Shown here in pieces: positions 44,649-54,168 of a stretch of 64,000 nucleotides of DNA. The notes below the pieces were generated by a model, which was not told where the DNA came from, searched no databases, and saw only the letters and a program-made list of their open reading frames with translations. Made by a program: the position numbers and the translations under genes. Source of the stretch: Lachnospiraceae bacterium (GTDB lineage: Bacteria > Bacillota > Clostridia > Lachnospirales > Lachnospiraceae); contig SVEQ01000002.1 in assembly GCA_015057325.1 (NCBI GenBank), forward strand, positions 1 to 64,000. The letters are read 5' to 3'. Each line of letters starts with the position of its first letter. Within the stretch, counting starts at the first letter, position 1.

Positions 44649-47273
44649 CTACTTTTGCAAATCATCTTTTTTCTTCGAATGACATCTATATGCATCGAAT
44701 GCACTTATTATAATGAATATCGCAATACATATAAATGTTACAGTGTAGCCTTTCTTTCTTGAGCCTGTAACATATTTAAACTCAACCTCATGGCTTCCCT
44801 TTTCTATAGGCACACCTATAAATGTGCCTCCTATGCATTCACATTTGGTTATCTCACCATCAACACGTACTTCAAATCCCATTGGAATAGAAGTCATCAT
44901 TATGCCGGACTCATCTGCATTTATTGTTCCTTTGATGTAATTGGCCTGTTCTTCTTCAATATCATATGCATTTTTTGAAAGTTTCTCGTAAGCAGACGCA
45001 AATGCTTCTTCATCAAATGAAGCAAAAAGATATCTCAAAGTATAATCAGAACCATATATTGTTTTTTCGGAAGGTGCAGATAATACTATAATTTCCTGAC
45101 CTTTTTTGACATTACCAATATGGTATGTACTTTGTTTAAACTGTCTTGCATCAATATGCTTAACTTCACCGTCAATACTGATATAGTTAGTTAAGTTCTG
45201 TGCCGAATAGAAAAACATGTATAAATCCATATCCTCCTCCGGAACAAAGCACAAACGTCTGGAATCTTTCTCATCATGTGTGTATTTTTCGAGGCTATAC
45301 TGATATAAACCGTATTTAAGCATCTCCTCATTAGGAGCTGTTTCATTACCATCCAAATCAGTAAAACTTATATTACCTTTTGCGGATGCAAATACCGAAT
45401 CACCATCAACAGCCTTTTTAATAAAATCATTCTGGTACTGGAAGCAGTTTTTGCCTTCACTATTCCAATCTACAATCGAACTGTTTACCATATAACCAAG
45501 ACCCGCAAGTCTGTTTGTTCTGTATAACTGAAGATATCGGTCTTTGTTTTCCAGTTCCGAATCGCTGCATATCATCTCGCTTTCGCCATGAGAATATCTA
45601 ATATTGAATATTTGATTAATAACCGGCGAGGCTCCTCTTGTTCCAAACTCCACGCTTGAATTACTTGCCATACCAAGATTATCATGAAGTGCTTTGTTGG
45701 ATGTATTAAGGGCAGATAAAAAACCGGCGTCCGCATTTTGATTAGTTATCATTCCTATATCCGGTGATGGCGTCAATGAAACAATACGTTCTCCTTTGTC
45801 AAGTTCTGCTGATTTTAGCAAATCATACGCCTGATCGACAAGTCCGTTTTCTCCGTAACACAATGCACCATCATAATATGAAAAAGAACTGTACGAACTA
45901 ATAACTATTTCCGCCATTCCAAGTACTGCAATAACATACAAGAACTGTTTGTAATCAAAACTTTTTCTTATAAATAACACAAAAAGTATAATGATAAAAC
46001 ACACAATAAGAGGTGTTACCAGGTACTCCAAAATAGAATTAAACTGCTTAATACCTGTCATCGTATAAGCAAACAAAGCAACCGCTATCACACCACTTGG
46101 TATTAACACTTTATAACTAACTGCTTCGAGATTCTGCAATATCAACAGAACCACAAACAACGCAAAGAACACAAATATGAACATAAATCTGTTATAAACG
46201 CCATTAGGAATATTCATCATGTGCCACAACAGATTAAGATGTCCCTCAAAGAAACTTACAACTAAAAATGCAAAAATAAGCAATATGCATACCTTGCGTT
46301 TCTTTTCAATTTTAACAATCGGAAATAATAAAAGTAAAAATGCCGCCGTAACTGTCATATAAATATTAGGACAATACGAACGCACTGATGCTACAGGCTC
46401 TAACACAAAAAACTGCTTTGTAAACTCCCATAACGATATGAGCGGTTTTGACACGAATGCAATTCTTGCATCCACTCCATCTGATGCAATTCGTTCTCCC
46501 GCTGCACCAACACCACCTCTTATTATCCAACTGTTAGTAACAGCTGCAGCAATAGAACTTAAAGAGAACACACAAAACCTTTTAATCTTTTTATCTTCGT
46601 CACCGCACATCTGAAAAACAAACCACATTGCAAGAAATACGCAAATTTGGAATGTCGGATATGCATTGCTTATCATACACCATACAAGAATCATGTAGTA
46701 AAGTTTCCATGGTGTATTATCTTTGGTACACATTTTCTCAACAAGCAATAATAATATTGGGAAGCATATCATAACATCCATAAACTGAATAAAGCCGATA
46801 TAACTCATAATGCCGTTGCCAAGTGTATAACAAAGGCCAAGAAATAAAGAAAGCAGTTCCTTGTACTCTTTTAATTTATTAAATCTTGTATTGTAAAAGA
46901 AATAAACAGTTGTAAATGCACATAAAGACCATTTTGCAATCATTGAAAACTGAATAAAGTCAGGAATCATATGCCTTGGCAAAATAAGCATTATCATAGT
47001 AAAAGGTGAGACAAGATATCCTGTCATTGTGTGAAAATCAATACCGTCAATAACATGCCATGTAAAATCCAATGATTGATGCAAATGAAACTTGTCCCAT
47101 AGTTCATATGCAAACGGTATAACCTGTGCCTGCAAATCTCCAACCGCAATATTGCCGTTTCCCGTTACCCATGTATCATTTAAAAACGAATGAACAAGAG
47201 CTATTATCCACGGAGCAAGTAGTGCCGCAATATAAAACCATTTTTCCTTTGCAAATTCTTTTATTCTATTCAT
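44649..47273 (-). CDS. YfhO-family membrane glycosyltransferase (copy 2)
   Basis: An 874-residue GT-C-fold protein paralogous to the copy at 39658-42261: about 12-13 membrane helices in residues 10-450 followed by an extracytoplasmic domain with the same final blocks (YEKLSK, INADESG, MMTSIPMG, GVPIEKGSHEVEFKYV). GNIAVGDLQAQV supplies the acidic loop near residue 42. It lies 10 bases downstream of wecE, so it probably transfers the N-acylated amino-sugar from undecaprenyl phosphate to a surface polymer. AAGGAG lies before the ATG. Confidence 0.82.
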   Translation of the reverse strand: MNRIKEFAKEKWFYIAALLAPWIIALVHSFLNDTWVTGNGNIAVGDLQAQVIPFAYELWDKFHLHQSLDFTWHVIDGIDFHTMTGYLVSPFTMIMLILPRHMIPDFIQFSMIAKWSLCAFTTVYFFYNTRFNKLKEYKELLSLFLGLCYTLGNGIMSYIGFIQFMDVMICFPILLLLVEKMCTKDNTPWKLYYMILVWCMISNAYPTFQICVFLAMWFVFQMCGDEDKKIKRFCVFSLSSIAAAVTNSWIIRGGVGAAGERIASDGVDARIAFVSKPLISLWEFTKQFFVLEPVASVRSYCPNIYMTVTAAFLLLLFPIVKIEKKRKVCILLIFAFLVVSFFEGHLNLLWHMMNIPNGVYNRFMFIFVFFALFVVLLILQNLEAVSYKVLIPSGVIAVALFAYTMTGIKQFNSILEYLVTPLIVCFIIILFVLFIRKSFDYKQFLYVIAVLGMAEIVISSYSSFSYYDGALCYGENGLVDQAYDLLKSAELDKGERIVSLTPSPDIGMITNQNADAGFLSALNTSNKALHDNLGMASNSSVEFGTRGASPVINQIFNIRYSHGESEMICSDSELENKDRYLQLYRTNRLAGLGYMVNSSIVDWNSEGKNCFQYQNDFIKKAVDGDSVFASAKGNISFTDLDGNETAPNEEMLKYGLYQYSLEKYTHDEKDSRRLCFVPEEDMDLYMFFYSAQNLTNYISIDGEVKHIDARQFKQSTYHIGNVKKGQEIIVLSAPSEKTIYGSDYTLRYLFASFDEEAFASAYEKLSKNAYDIEEEQANYIKGTINADESGIMMTSIPMGFEVRVDGEITKCECIGGTFIGVPIEKGSHEVEFKYVTGSRKKGYTVTFICIAIFIIISAFDAYRCHSKKKDDLQK

Positions 47274-47282
47274 ATGCTCTCC

Positions 47283-48413
47283 TTATTTTTCAAAAAAATG
47301 ATGAACGCAGTCAATTATATATGTTATCTCTTCCTCTTTCAAGCCATAATACATCGGGAGTCTAAGCAATCTCTCGCTCTCTGATGTGGTATATTTATCT
47401 TCCCCATGGAATCTTCCATACTTAATTCCCGCTTCGGAACTATGCAAAGGTACATAATGAAATACCGCCAATATGTCATGTTCTTTTAAGTATGCAAGCA
47501 ATTTTGTTCTAACGTCCAAATTATCAACTTTTATGTAGAACATATGAGCATTATGCTTGCACTCCTTAGGGATTATTGGAAGTGAAATATACCCCTTCTG
47601 TTCCAAATCGATAAGGCCTTCTCTATACATTTTCCATGATTTCATTCGATTATCATTAATCTCATCTGCACGCTCTAACTGTGCCCACAGATATGCAGCA
47701 TTTAACTCACTGGGCAAAAAAGATGAGCCCTTGTCAACCCATGTGTACTTATCAACCTGCCCTCTAAAGAACTGATTACGGTTAGTACCCTTTTCTCTTA
47801 TTATTTCTGCATGTCCAAGATAATCCGCGTTATTAAGAAGAATTGCTCCGCCTTCGCCCATGCTGTAGTTCTTTGTTTCATGGTAACTATAAGCGCCAAA
47901 ATCTCCGATAGTTCCAAGTGCTTTTCCTTTGTATGTGGCATGCATACCCTGTGCCGCGTCTTCAATCACAAAAAGATTGTGTCTTTTTGCCACATCATTA
48001 ATTACATCCATATCGCATCCGACACCTGCATAGTGAACCGGAACTATTGCTTTGGTCTTGTCTGTAATTGCATCTTCAATCAACTTCTCATCGATATTCA
48101 TTGTGTCCGGTCTTATATCTACAAATACAATCTTCGCACCATGAATAACAAATGCGTTTGCCGTTGATACAAACGTATATGATGGCATAATAATCTCATC
48201 ACCCGGCTCTATCCCGCATATTAACGAACTCATTTCCAATGCTGATGTACATGATGTTGTTAAAAGTATCTTTGCAGCATGCGTATACTCTTCCAACCAG
48301 TCCTGACATTTCTTTGTAAACTCACCGTCACCGCTTATTTTATTATTCTTTATAGCCTTAAGCATATAATCCTGCTCGCATCCAACATAAGGTGGCTTAT
48401 TAAATGGTATCAT
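47283..48413 (-). CDS. wecE: dTDP-4-amino-4,6-dideoxygalactose transaminase
   Basis: A DegT/DnrJ/EryC1 aminotransferase that makes dTDP-4-amino-4,6-dideoxy-D-galactose (Fuc4N) from the 4-keto sugar. IPFNKPPYVGCE, SCTSALEMS, PSYTFVSTANAFV, AAQGMHATYKGKALGTIGDFG and the PLP lysine K181 in HETKNYS are extremely close to E. coli WecE/RffA. 376 residues, full length. The dTDP-glucose enzymes RmlA and RmlB are not in the window. The companion WecD-like acetyltransferase candidate is at 52469-53188. GAGGA lies before the ATG. Confidence 0.93.
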   Translation of the reverse strand: MIPFNKPPYVGCEQDYMLKAIKNNKISGDGEFTKKCQDWLEEYTHAAKILLTTSCTSALEMSSLICGIEPGDEIIMPSYTFVSTANAFVIHGAKIVFVDIRPDTMNIDEKLIEDAITDKTKAIVPVHYAGVGCDMDVINDVAKRHNLFVIEDAAQGMHATYKGKALGTIGDFGAYSYHETKNYSMGEGGAILLNNADYLGHAEIIREKGTNRNQFFRGQVDKYTWVDKGSSFLPSELNAAYLWAQLERADEINDNRMKSWKMYREGLIDLEQKGYISLPIIPKECKHNAHMFYIKVDNLDVRTKLLAYLKEHDILAVFHYVPLHSSEAGIKYGRFHGEDKYTTSESERLLRLPMYYGLKEEEITYIIDCVHHFFEK

Positions 48414-48432
48414 ATCGTTCCTCTTTTCGTTA

Positions 48433-49839
48433 TTAACTCAATGCTGAATATATTCTTTTTCCCGAATCATTCTTAGGTATTTCAGGTATATATATTACTT
48501 CAAATGCCTTTCTGTTTAATCCCGTTTTTCCTGTTATATAATCCAATATTTCCTCATTAAGTTCCTGTTTGGTTACATATATTTTCATGTGGTCATCTAT
48601 TCCAACGCACGCACATTCCATATCCAAATACTTTCCCTGTAATAAGTTCTCGCATTCATCCATGTTAACACGATTACCGTATATCTTCAAAAATCTTTTC
48701 TTTCTTCCAACAATATAATAATATCCATCCTCATCACGACGTGCCATATCTCCCGTTGCAAGAACTCCACCACGTTCATCACCCTTTTGTAAGTCATTTG
48801 ACGATGTAGCATAGCCCAAAGTAACATTTTGGCCTCTGTAAATAAGTTCACCCGTAACGTTTGAACTGCTTATGTTATTACCTTTATCGTCAATTAAGGA
48901 AAACTCTCCACCGGGTATTGCAATTCCTATACTGCCGCATTTTGATAACGACTGCTCATGCGGAAGATACGACATTCTTGCTGTTGCTTCGGTCTGACCA
49001 TACATAACATAAAAACGAATATTTTTATCAGCAGCATACTGCGCAAACTCCTTATGTAATTCAGGGATAAGCTTACCGCCTGCCTGTGTCATATATTCAA
49101 GTGTCGGAAGTTCCATTCTGAAAAATCGCATTTTCTTGAGGATTTCATAGGTGTAAGGAACCCCACATATCGAAGTAGATCCTTGCGTTTTGAAGAAATC
49201 CCAAAATTGTTTCTGTACATAGCTATATTCCGTCATAAGGATACAACCGCCAACCAATAAATGACTGTTAATTACCGAAAGTCCATACGTATAATTCATC
49301 GGAAGCATCGTTATCGGCTTCTGTCTGTCATCAAGCTCCAAATACGAAGCAATCGCTTTGGCATTGGAACTAATATTATCATAAGATTGTCTGACCAGTT
49401 TGGGACTTCCCGTAGAACCCGAAGTAGTAAGCAGCAACGCCAAGTCCTCATGTAGATTCAGCTTATTATCAACGCTGCACTCGACAAGTTTGTAATCACC
49501 ATATGTATACAGACATTCAAAGTCTTCCTGTTTAAAACCTTCATGACTTACAGGTTTCCAGATATATTGTGGCTTATATGTTCTAACCAGATTATCTAAA
49601 AGATCATTATCTGTATCGGCTCCCAACAAAAGTGCTACATTAGAAGATGCTACCGTTGAAATATATCCAACTAACGAATCAATCGTGTTGCGGCATAAAA
49701 CAAAAACAAGATTCCTTTCACCGATAATGTCTTTGATTTTTCCGCTCACATCAACAAGTTCCCCATATGTTATTGTATTTCCCAAATCCGAAAGAGCAGC
49801 TGTTTTATTTCTCTCTTTAAGGTCTATATCCAAATACAT
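48433..49839 (-). CDS. AMP-dependent acyl ligase (ANL superfamily)
   Basis: An adenylating enzyme. TTSGSTGSPKLV (about residue 140) is the phosphate-binding loop, YGQTEATARM the A5 motif, and GELIYRGQNV, DEDGYYYIVGRKKRFLKIYGNRVN and PKNDSGK the C-terminal lid with its lysine. 468 residues. Acyl-AMP formation would load an organic acid onto the carrier protein at 52151 or onto CoA. The true start is the ATG at 49839 (GGAGG seven bases upstream). It is followed by wecE and preceded by LuxE-LuxC genes, as in the V. cholerae O1 rfbKLMNO region, where a similar ligase belongs to the tetronate pathway. Confidence 0.85.
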   Translation of the reverse strand: MYLDIDLKERNKTAALSDLGNTITYGELVDVSGKIKDIIGERNLVFVLCRNTIDSLVGYISTVASSNVALLLGADTDNDLLDNLVRTYKPQYIWKPVSHEGFKQEDFECLYTYGDYKLVECSVDNKLNLHEDLALLLTTSGSTGSPKLVRQSYDNISSNAKAIASYLELDDRQKPITMLPMNYTYGLSVINSHLLVGGCILMTEYSYVQKQFWDFFKTQGSTSICGVPYTYEILKKMRFFRMELPTLEYMTQAGGKLIPELHKEFAQYAADKNIRFYVMYGQTEATARMSYLPHEQSLSKCGSIGIAIPGGEFSLIDDKGNNISSSNVTGELIYRGQNVTLGYATSSNDLQKGDERGGVLATGDMARRDEDGYYYIVGRKKRFLKIYGNRVNMDECENLLQGKYLDMECACVGIDDHMKIYVTKQELNEEILDYITGKTGLNRKAFEVIYIPEIPKNDSGKRIYSALS

Positions 49840-49866
49840 ACATTTCCTCCGAAACAACATTAGTTA

Positions 49867-50934
49867 CTAACGTTCAAACGTATCACTGCAACCTCTGACT
49901 TCAGCATTTTTCATTCTGCCATACACTTCAAAATATTTGCCTTTGCGGCCGCACGGGCAATCATCCTCACCCAACACACATCCGATATCCTCTGTAAGTA
50001 TCGAATGTCCAGGATATGAATAAGGTAATGTAGATAACACCTGGATTGCACCGGTTTTGCCATAACTACACACAGAAAAATCTTCCATGTTACGAATAAT
50101 CACATCTGAATAAATGCTTGCATGAAGATGCCCACACTCACATTCCATATATATACAACCGGTTTGTTCCACCATACCATAATAATCGTGAACACTTGTG
50201 ATGCCGCAAACCTTTTTAAGTCCTTCTTTGAATTCCTCTTTAGATACTGCCTCATTTTCAAGTTTCTTCCAACCGCCACCATGTATCAACACACCATTTT
50301 CAAGCGGCAGATACTCATTAAGTTTGGCAAGTTTTTTATAAAAATATTGCCAAATCATAAATGTAAATCCAAACAATAGTATGGTTTGCCCCTCATACTG
50401 TTTGATAAACTCTTTAAGTTCGGCAACATTTAATTCCATATCATCATTGAAAGCATAAACCTTCTTTGTTCCAAAAAGCGAAAAGCCCAAGATTCCTGCT
50501 CCTCTCGCAGAAAACATATTGCGATTCTTAAGTACGGATGGACAATCAAGAATTATCATCGGCATTCTAGACTTTCCGGTGTACTCGGTAACAATACTTG
50601 CAAGAACTTTTTGTTGTAAGCCTGCCGTTTCTTTATCAAGAAATATCCTTGATACCTGTTGTCCCGAAGTCCCCGAAGATGTCATTATCTTAAAAACTTC
50701 GTCATCCGATATGCTTTTTAGTTCCATCCTCTTAAAAATTCCAACCGGCAAAAACGGAATGTCCTCAACATTCTCATAAGTTTTTAAGCCACCGCATAAT
50801 TTATCAATGAAGTTTTGATATTCCTTACAATTTTCATAATGATGTCTTGTAAGAAAGTCAAGACGCTCTGACAGTATTTTGTTTTTTTGAACATGATCGT
50901 CTTCATACGGAGCATGCTTAAGTATTTCTTCCAT
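49867..50934 (-). CDS. LuxE-like acyl-protein synthetase (copy 1)
   Basis: LuxE-family enzymes adenylate a carboxylic acid and pass the acyl group through their own cysteine to LuxC. TSSGTSGQQVS (about residue 93) is the adenylation loop. The final residues, NAEVRGCSDTFER, place a cysteine seven residues from the end, similar to the acyl-accepting Cys of bioluminescent LuxE. Two cysteine pairs, CECGHLH and DDCPCGRKGKY, are also conserved in the second copy at 57924 and may bind zinc. Weak ribosome site. It follows LuxC by five bases. 355 residues. Confidence 0.85.
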   Translation of the reverse strand: MEEILKHAPYEDDHVQKNKILSERLDFLTRHHYENCKEYQNFIDKLCGGLKTYENVEDIPFLPVGIFKRMELKSISDDEVFKIMTSSGTSGQQVSRIFLDKETAGLQQKVLASIVTEYTGKSRMPMIILDCPSVLKNRNMFSARGAGILGFSLFGTKKVYAFNDDMELNVAELKEFIKQYEGQTILLFGFTFMIWQYFYKKLAKLNEYLPLENGVLIHGGGWKKLENEAVSKEEFKEGLKKVCGITSVHDYYGMVEQTGCIYMECECGHLHASIYSDVIIRNMEDFSVCSYGKTGAIQVLSTLPYSYPGHSILTEDIGCVLGEDDCPCGRKGKYFEVYGRMKNAEVRGCSDTFER

Positions 50935-50939
50935 AACAA

Positions 50940-52142
50940 CTACCCAATTATTCTGCTCATGGCATTGATAATGTCAAAACCATCCCAAATAGTATCAATA
51001 TCAAGAGTCTTTCCAAACGGAACAACTCTGTCTATACCGTGCATTCCGGATTTGACAATATAATCCATAACAGCCTTTTCTTCAAATCCACACACAGCAC
51101 ACGTTTGAAGTTTCTTATCGTCTAATTTCGAAATAAAATCCAATGAGTCAATTACGCACTCATAAAACATACCATATCTTCCACGACAGTTATTAACTGC
51201 TTGCGCCGGCACATCTGATAAATCGCATACATAAAGTCTGTTTGAATAACTCTTAATATCTTTAATAGTCAAACCTCTACGAATATCCATAACCGCCTCA
51301 CACAAGTCAAGATATTTATCACTTGCTTTAATGTTTGCAAGCTCATACTTTGTCGCAACATCCGATACTTTATTCCAAAACAAAGCCTTTGCCGTTTTAA
51401 TTTCTTCATCATTACATCCGTCTTTATGAAAAAGGATTAAATGTGGACTTGAACATGCATTTTGATCCATAAGATAAGTATCGTTATAAAAATCATTGCA
51501 CACGGACGTCAGGTCAGAATCCGACATCTTCAAAATTGAAGGAACATTTACTATTCCAAATGAATACCTGTCCGCAAATGTTAGTTCTATACTTCTTGGC
51601 GGTAAATATATCTGTCTTATTTTATTGATGGTTTCATCGCCACCCCAAATCACTCTGACGTCGCATTGCGAAGAGTATTCCTTTGTCATCAAATCATCAT
51701 TTCTGTCATATTTAACAAACGATGTCATCTTACTAATAACAGAAAAATTATCTTCCTTAAGCACTTCCTTAAGCACTCTTAACATACAATTGAGTGAAGC
51801 AAAATCAGTTGACGGAAGCTTGACGATATTAATGTTGCCCGCAAGCAATCCGAAAGCATATGTAAACATACAATTAACAGGAACATTAGACGGTGCAATA
51901 TGAAAAACCACACCTCGTCCAACACGCCTGTTACTTCCATCACATCTGTCAAATTGTATCTTTTTTGCAGTGATATTCCCCTTACGTGCCCAAAAAGCAA
52001 AAGACATGACATCTCCAAAGGCTCTTGCCTCTTTGTCATGCCGAAGCTTATCCGAATAGTAATCCAAAAATTCGCACACCACATCAGAATAAGGTGGTAA
52101 CGCACGCATATTAAGTTGAATATCTCCTACAATATTCGCCAT
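50940..52142 (-). CDS. LuxC-like acyl reductase (copy 1)
   Basis: A member of the LuxC acyl-CoA/acyl-protein reductase family, related to aldehyde dehydrogenases: it takes the acyl group onto C230 (DQNACSSPHL) and releases an aldehyde using NAD(P)H. HIAPSNVPVNC (81-91) and VIWGGDETI (164-172) are family motifs. The 400-residue length is normal. The gene lies directly between acyl carrier protein and LuxE genes; no luciferase (LuxA/B) exists here, so light production is excluded. A nine-base gap separates it from the ACP gene. Confidence 0.87.
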   Translation of the reverse strand: MANIVGDIQLNMRALPPYSDVVCEFLDYYSDKLRHDKEARAFGDVMSFAFWARKGNITAKKIQFDRCDGSNRRVGRGVVFHIAPSNVPVNCMFTYAFGLLAGNINIVKLPSTDFASLNCMLRVLKEVLKEDNFSVISKMTSFVKYDRNDDLMTKEYSSQCDVRVIWGGDETINKIRQIYLPPRSIELTFADRYSFGIVNVPSILKMSDSDLTSVCNDFYNDTYLMDQNACSSPHLILFHKDGCNDEEIKTAKALFWNKVSDVATKYELANIKASDKYLDLCEAVMDIRRGLTIKDIKSYSNRLYVCDLSDVPAQAVNNCRGRYGMFYECVIDSLDFISKLDDKKLQTCAVCGFEEKAVMDYIVKSGMHGIDRVVPFGKTLDIDTIWDGFDIINAMSRIIG

Positions 52143-52150
52143 GTTACTTA

Positions 52151-52390
52151 TTATATCTCCACTTCGTACTTCTTAAGAATCTCTATGCCCTTCTCATAAG
52201 AACTTAAATCAATTATATCGTCTGTATCCATCATAATATCAAACGCGTCTTCAAGTGCAGCCACAAGTCCCATATGACCGACAGAATCCCATTGTGGAAT
52301 CGATTGGTACTCAAGTCCTTCTTTAACAACGTCCTTATCAATCTCTAAACCTTCTGCAAATGCTTCAATATACTTTTCTAAATTAGTCAT
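52151..52390 (-). CDS. Acyl carrier protein
   Basis: A 79-residue four-helix carrier. The phosphopantetheine serine is in WDSVGHMGLV (about residue 36), with acidic helix II (EDAFDIMMDTDDI). The DSV motif differs from the DSL of fatty-acid ACP, which indicates a dedicated carrier. It likely carries the acyl chain made by the neighbouring ligase and Lux enzymes and donates it to the GNAT. The ATG at 52390 has AAGGAG seven bases upstream; a GTG one codon earlier is less likely. Confidence 0.88.
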   Translation of the reverse strand: MTNLEKYIEAFAEGLEIDKDVVKEGLEYQSIPQWDSVGHMGLVAALEDAFDIMMDTDDIIDLSSYEKGIEILKKYEVEI

Positions 52391-52468
52391 CACAATACTC
52401 CTTATTTCTTTAACATTCGTAACCTATATATTTTATCATATAAACTATCAGGCGGCAACTTCAAACGT

Positions 52469-53188
52469 TCAATCATTATGCTTAATAAATATATGGTTTA
52501 TACCCTTGGTACGATATCCGTTAATCTCAAGAGCACGAAGCTGTCCCGGGTTATTGGAAGATACTTGCGTTTCGACTCTTTTTCCGCCCAATTTTCTAAC
52601 TATTTCCTGCTCCTTTTGAACGATTCCAAGACCGGTATTCCTGTACTTTTCATATCCTCCTCCAAGTACAGAGTTATATATAATCGCATCTTTTGTCTGA
52701 AGAATGACAAATCCTGCAGGATCATTTTTATATAAGTCCACGTAAAACAGTGCTTTTTGCTCTATAAGATCATTTACCCAGTTTATGTATCTGTCAGACG
52801 CTTTTGTGTTATCAAAATATGGATCGTTGGTTATTCTGTCTGTGGAAAACAATCCGCCTTCAATTTCTTTTTTCAGAAACTCTACATCTTCCCTGGTCAT
52901 TTCTCTATAAGACATTGCATCATATAACCTTTGATGCATCTTACTTCTTTCTGCTTCCTTAAGGTCATGCTCAACCAAAATCATATCCTCAACGTAGGTA
53001 TAGCCATGTTTTGCAAAATAAGCAGTTACATCTGCCCGCAACGAAGGAACCTTGCAAACGATGTATTGCGCCGAAAGAGTTTTCATTTTGGATTCGATTT
53101 TATTAATATCATCCTCATTTTCAATTTGAATCTCTAACGTTGAAACCCCGAGATTTCTTTCTTCCCAATATGCGTCTGTTATTATCAT
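52469..53188 (-). CDS. GNAT-family N-acyltransferase, WecD-like
   Basis: A two-lobed GNAT protein of 239 residues. The C-terminal half has the acetyl-CoA/acyl-pantetheine loop YRNTGLGIVQ and the following helix with RALEINGYR; the N-terminal lobe (WEERNLGVSTLEI) resembles WecD, which N-acetylates dTDP-Fuc4N made by WecE. Since the next gene encodes an acyl carrier protein, an acyl-ACP donor is a plausible alternative to acetyl-CoA. GAGG lies before the ATG. It stands 78 bases before the ACP gene, the widest gap in the cluster. Confidence 0.75.
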   Translation of the reverse strand: MIITDAYWEERNLGVSTLEIQIENEDDINKIESKMKTLSAQYIVCKVPSLRADVTAYFAKHGYTYVEDMILVEHDLKEAERSKMHQRLYDAMSYREMTREDVEFLKKEIEGGLFSTDRITNDPYFDNTKASDRYINWVNDLIEQKALFYVDLYKNDPAGFVILQTKDAIIYNSVLGGGYEKYRNTGLGIVQKEQEIVRKLGGKRVETQVSSNNPGQLRALEINGYRTKGINHIFIKHND

Positions 53189-53201
53189 TATTAATCTTAC
53201 C

Positions 53202-54146
53202 TCATTGCTTATTTGTTGTCTTTTGACCTGCTATATCCTTAATGACATACTGTGGCGAGTTATTAATGCATATATATATTCTTCCAATATATTCTCCAAC
53301 CAATCCAAGCATAACCATAAGTATTCCACCTACAATAAGTATTACGGAAATGGTCGAACTCCAACCGGCCATCATTTTAGGATTAATAATTCTTCTGATT
53401 ATCGTAATTATTGCATATACAAAACCGACTATCGCAGTGAAAAATCCCAAATAAGCTCCCAATTCCAACGGCTTGACAGAAAATGCCGTAAATCCGTTAA
53501 GCCACAGAGAAACAAGCGCTTTGAAACTATATCCGGACTTTCCTTCTATTCGGTCCCTATGATTGACATTCACAAAGCCCATATTTCTCGTTACTCTCAT
53601 TAAAAGACCGGCTATATAAGGATATGAATGTTCGTACTTAATTATCTCATCTATAACAAAGCGTTTGCACACAAAGAAACTGCTTCCCTTATTGTCGTCT
53701 CCCTTTATATCAAACATGTAATCCGACATTTTCTTTGCTAAATCCGAACCCCAACGTCGGAACGCATTTTGATGTGTTTCCGGATAAGAAGCATACACAA
53801 CATCATATCCGTTTTCAAATGCATCTATAAGATTAAAAACTTCGCATGCCGGCGTCTGACCATCATCATCAAGGGACACAACATAGTCTCCCGAAACATT
53901 GTTATATCCTGCCATAAGTGCACAATGCTGACCAAAATTCTTAGCAAGATTAATTCCAATAACATGACTATTTTTTTCTGCCAATTTAGAAATAACACTC
54001 CACACATTATCCGGCGAGCCGTCGTTAACCAAAACAATCTCATGTTCATATTCAGGGCGTTGCTTCATCGTATCTTCTATTTCATTTACAACAATCTCTA
54101 TCGTGTGTTCAGAACGATAGCATGGTATTACAAATGATATTTTCAT
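53202..54146 (-). CDS. Undecaprenyl-phosphate glycosyltransferase (GtrB/ArnC-like GT2)
   Basis: Residues 1-220 are a GT2 domain of the DPM1/GtrB type: FVIPCYRSEHTIE, NDGSPDN and the metal motif SLDDDGQ (about 94). IEGKSGYSFKALV precedes two membrane helices at about 235-255 and 265-290. GtrB-like enzymes move a sugar from a nucleotide donor to undecaprenyl phosphate, and the YfhO genes downstream would use that lipid-linked sugar. Start at the ATG (54146), preferred to the upstream TTG, with GGAG eight to ten bases upstream. It follows the ThDP enzyme by 16 bases. Confidence 0.87.
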   Translation of the reverse strand: MKISFVIPCYRSEHTIEIVVNEIEDTMKQRPEYEHEIVLVNDGSPDNVWSVISKLAEKNSHVIGINLAKNFGQHCALMAGYNNVSGDYVVSLDDDGQTPACEVFNLIDAFENGYDVVYASYPETHQNAFRRWGSDLAKKMSDYMFDIKGDDNKGSSFFVCKRFVIDEIIKYEHSYPYIAGLLMRVTRNMGFVNVNHRDRIEGKSGYSFKALVSLWLNGFTAFSVKPLELGAYLGFFTAIVGFVYAIITIIRRIINPKMMAGWSSTISVILIVGGILMVMLGLVGEYIGRIYICINNSPQYVIKDIAGQKTTNKQ

Positions 54147-54168
54147 TACCAATACTCCTCCAATGTCT

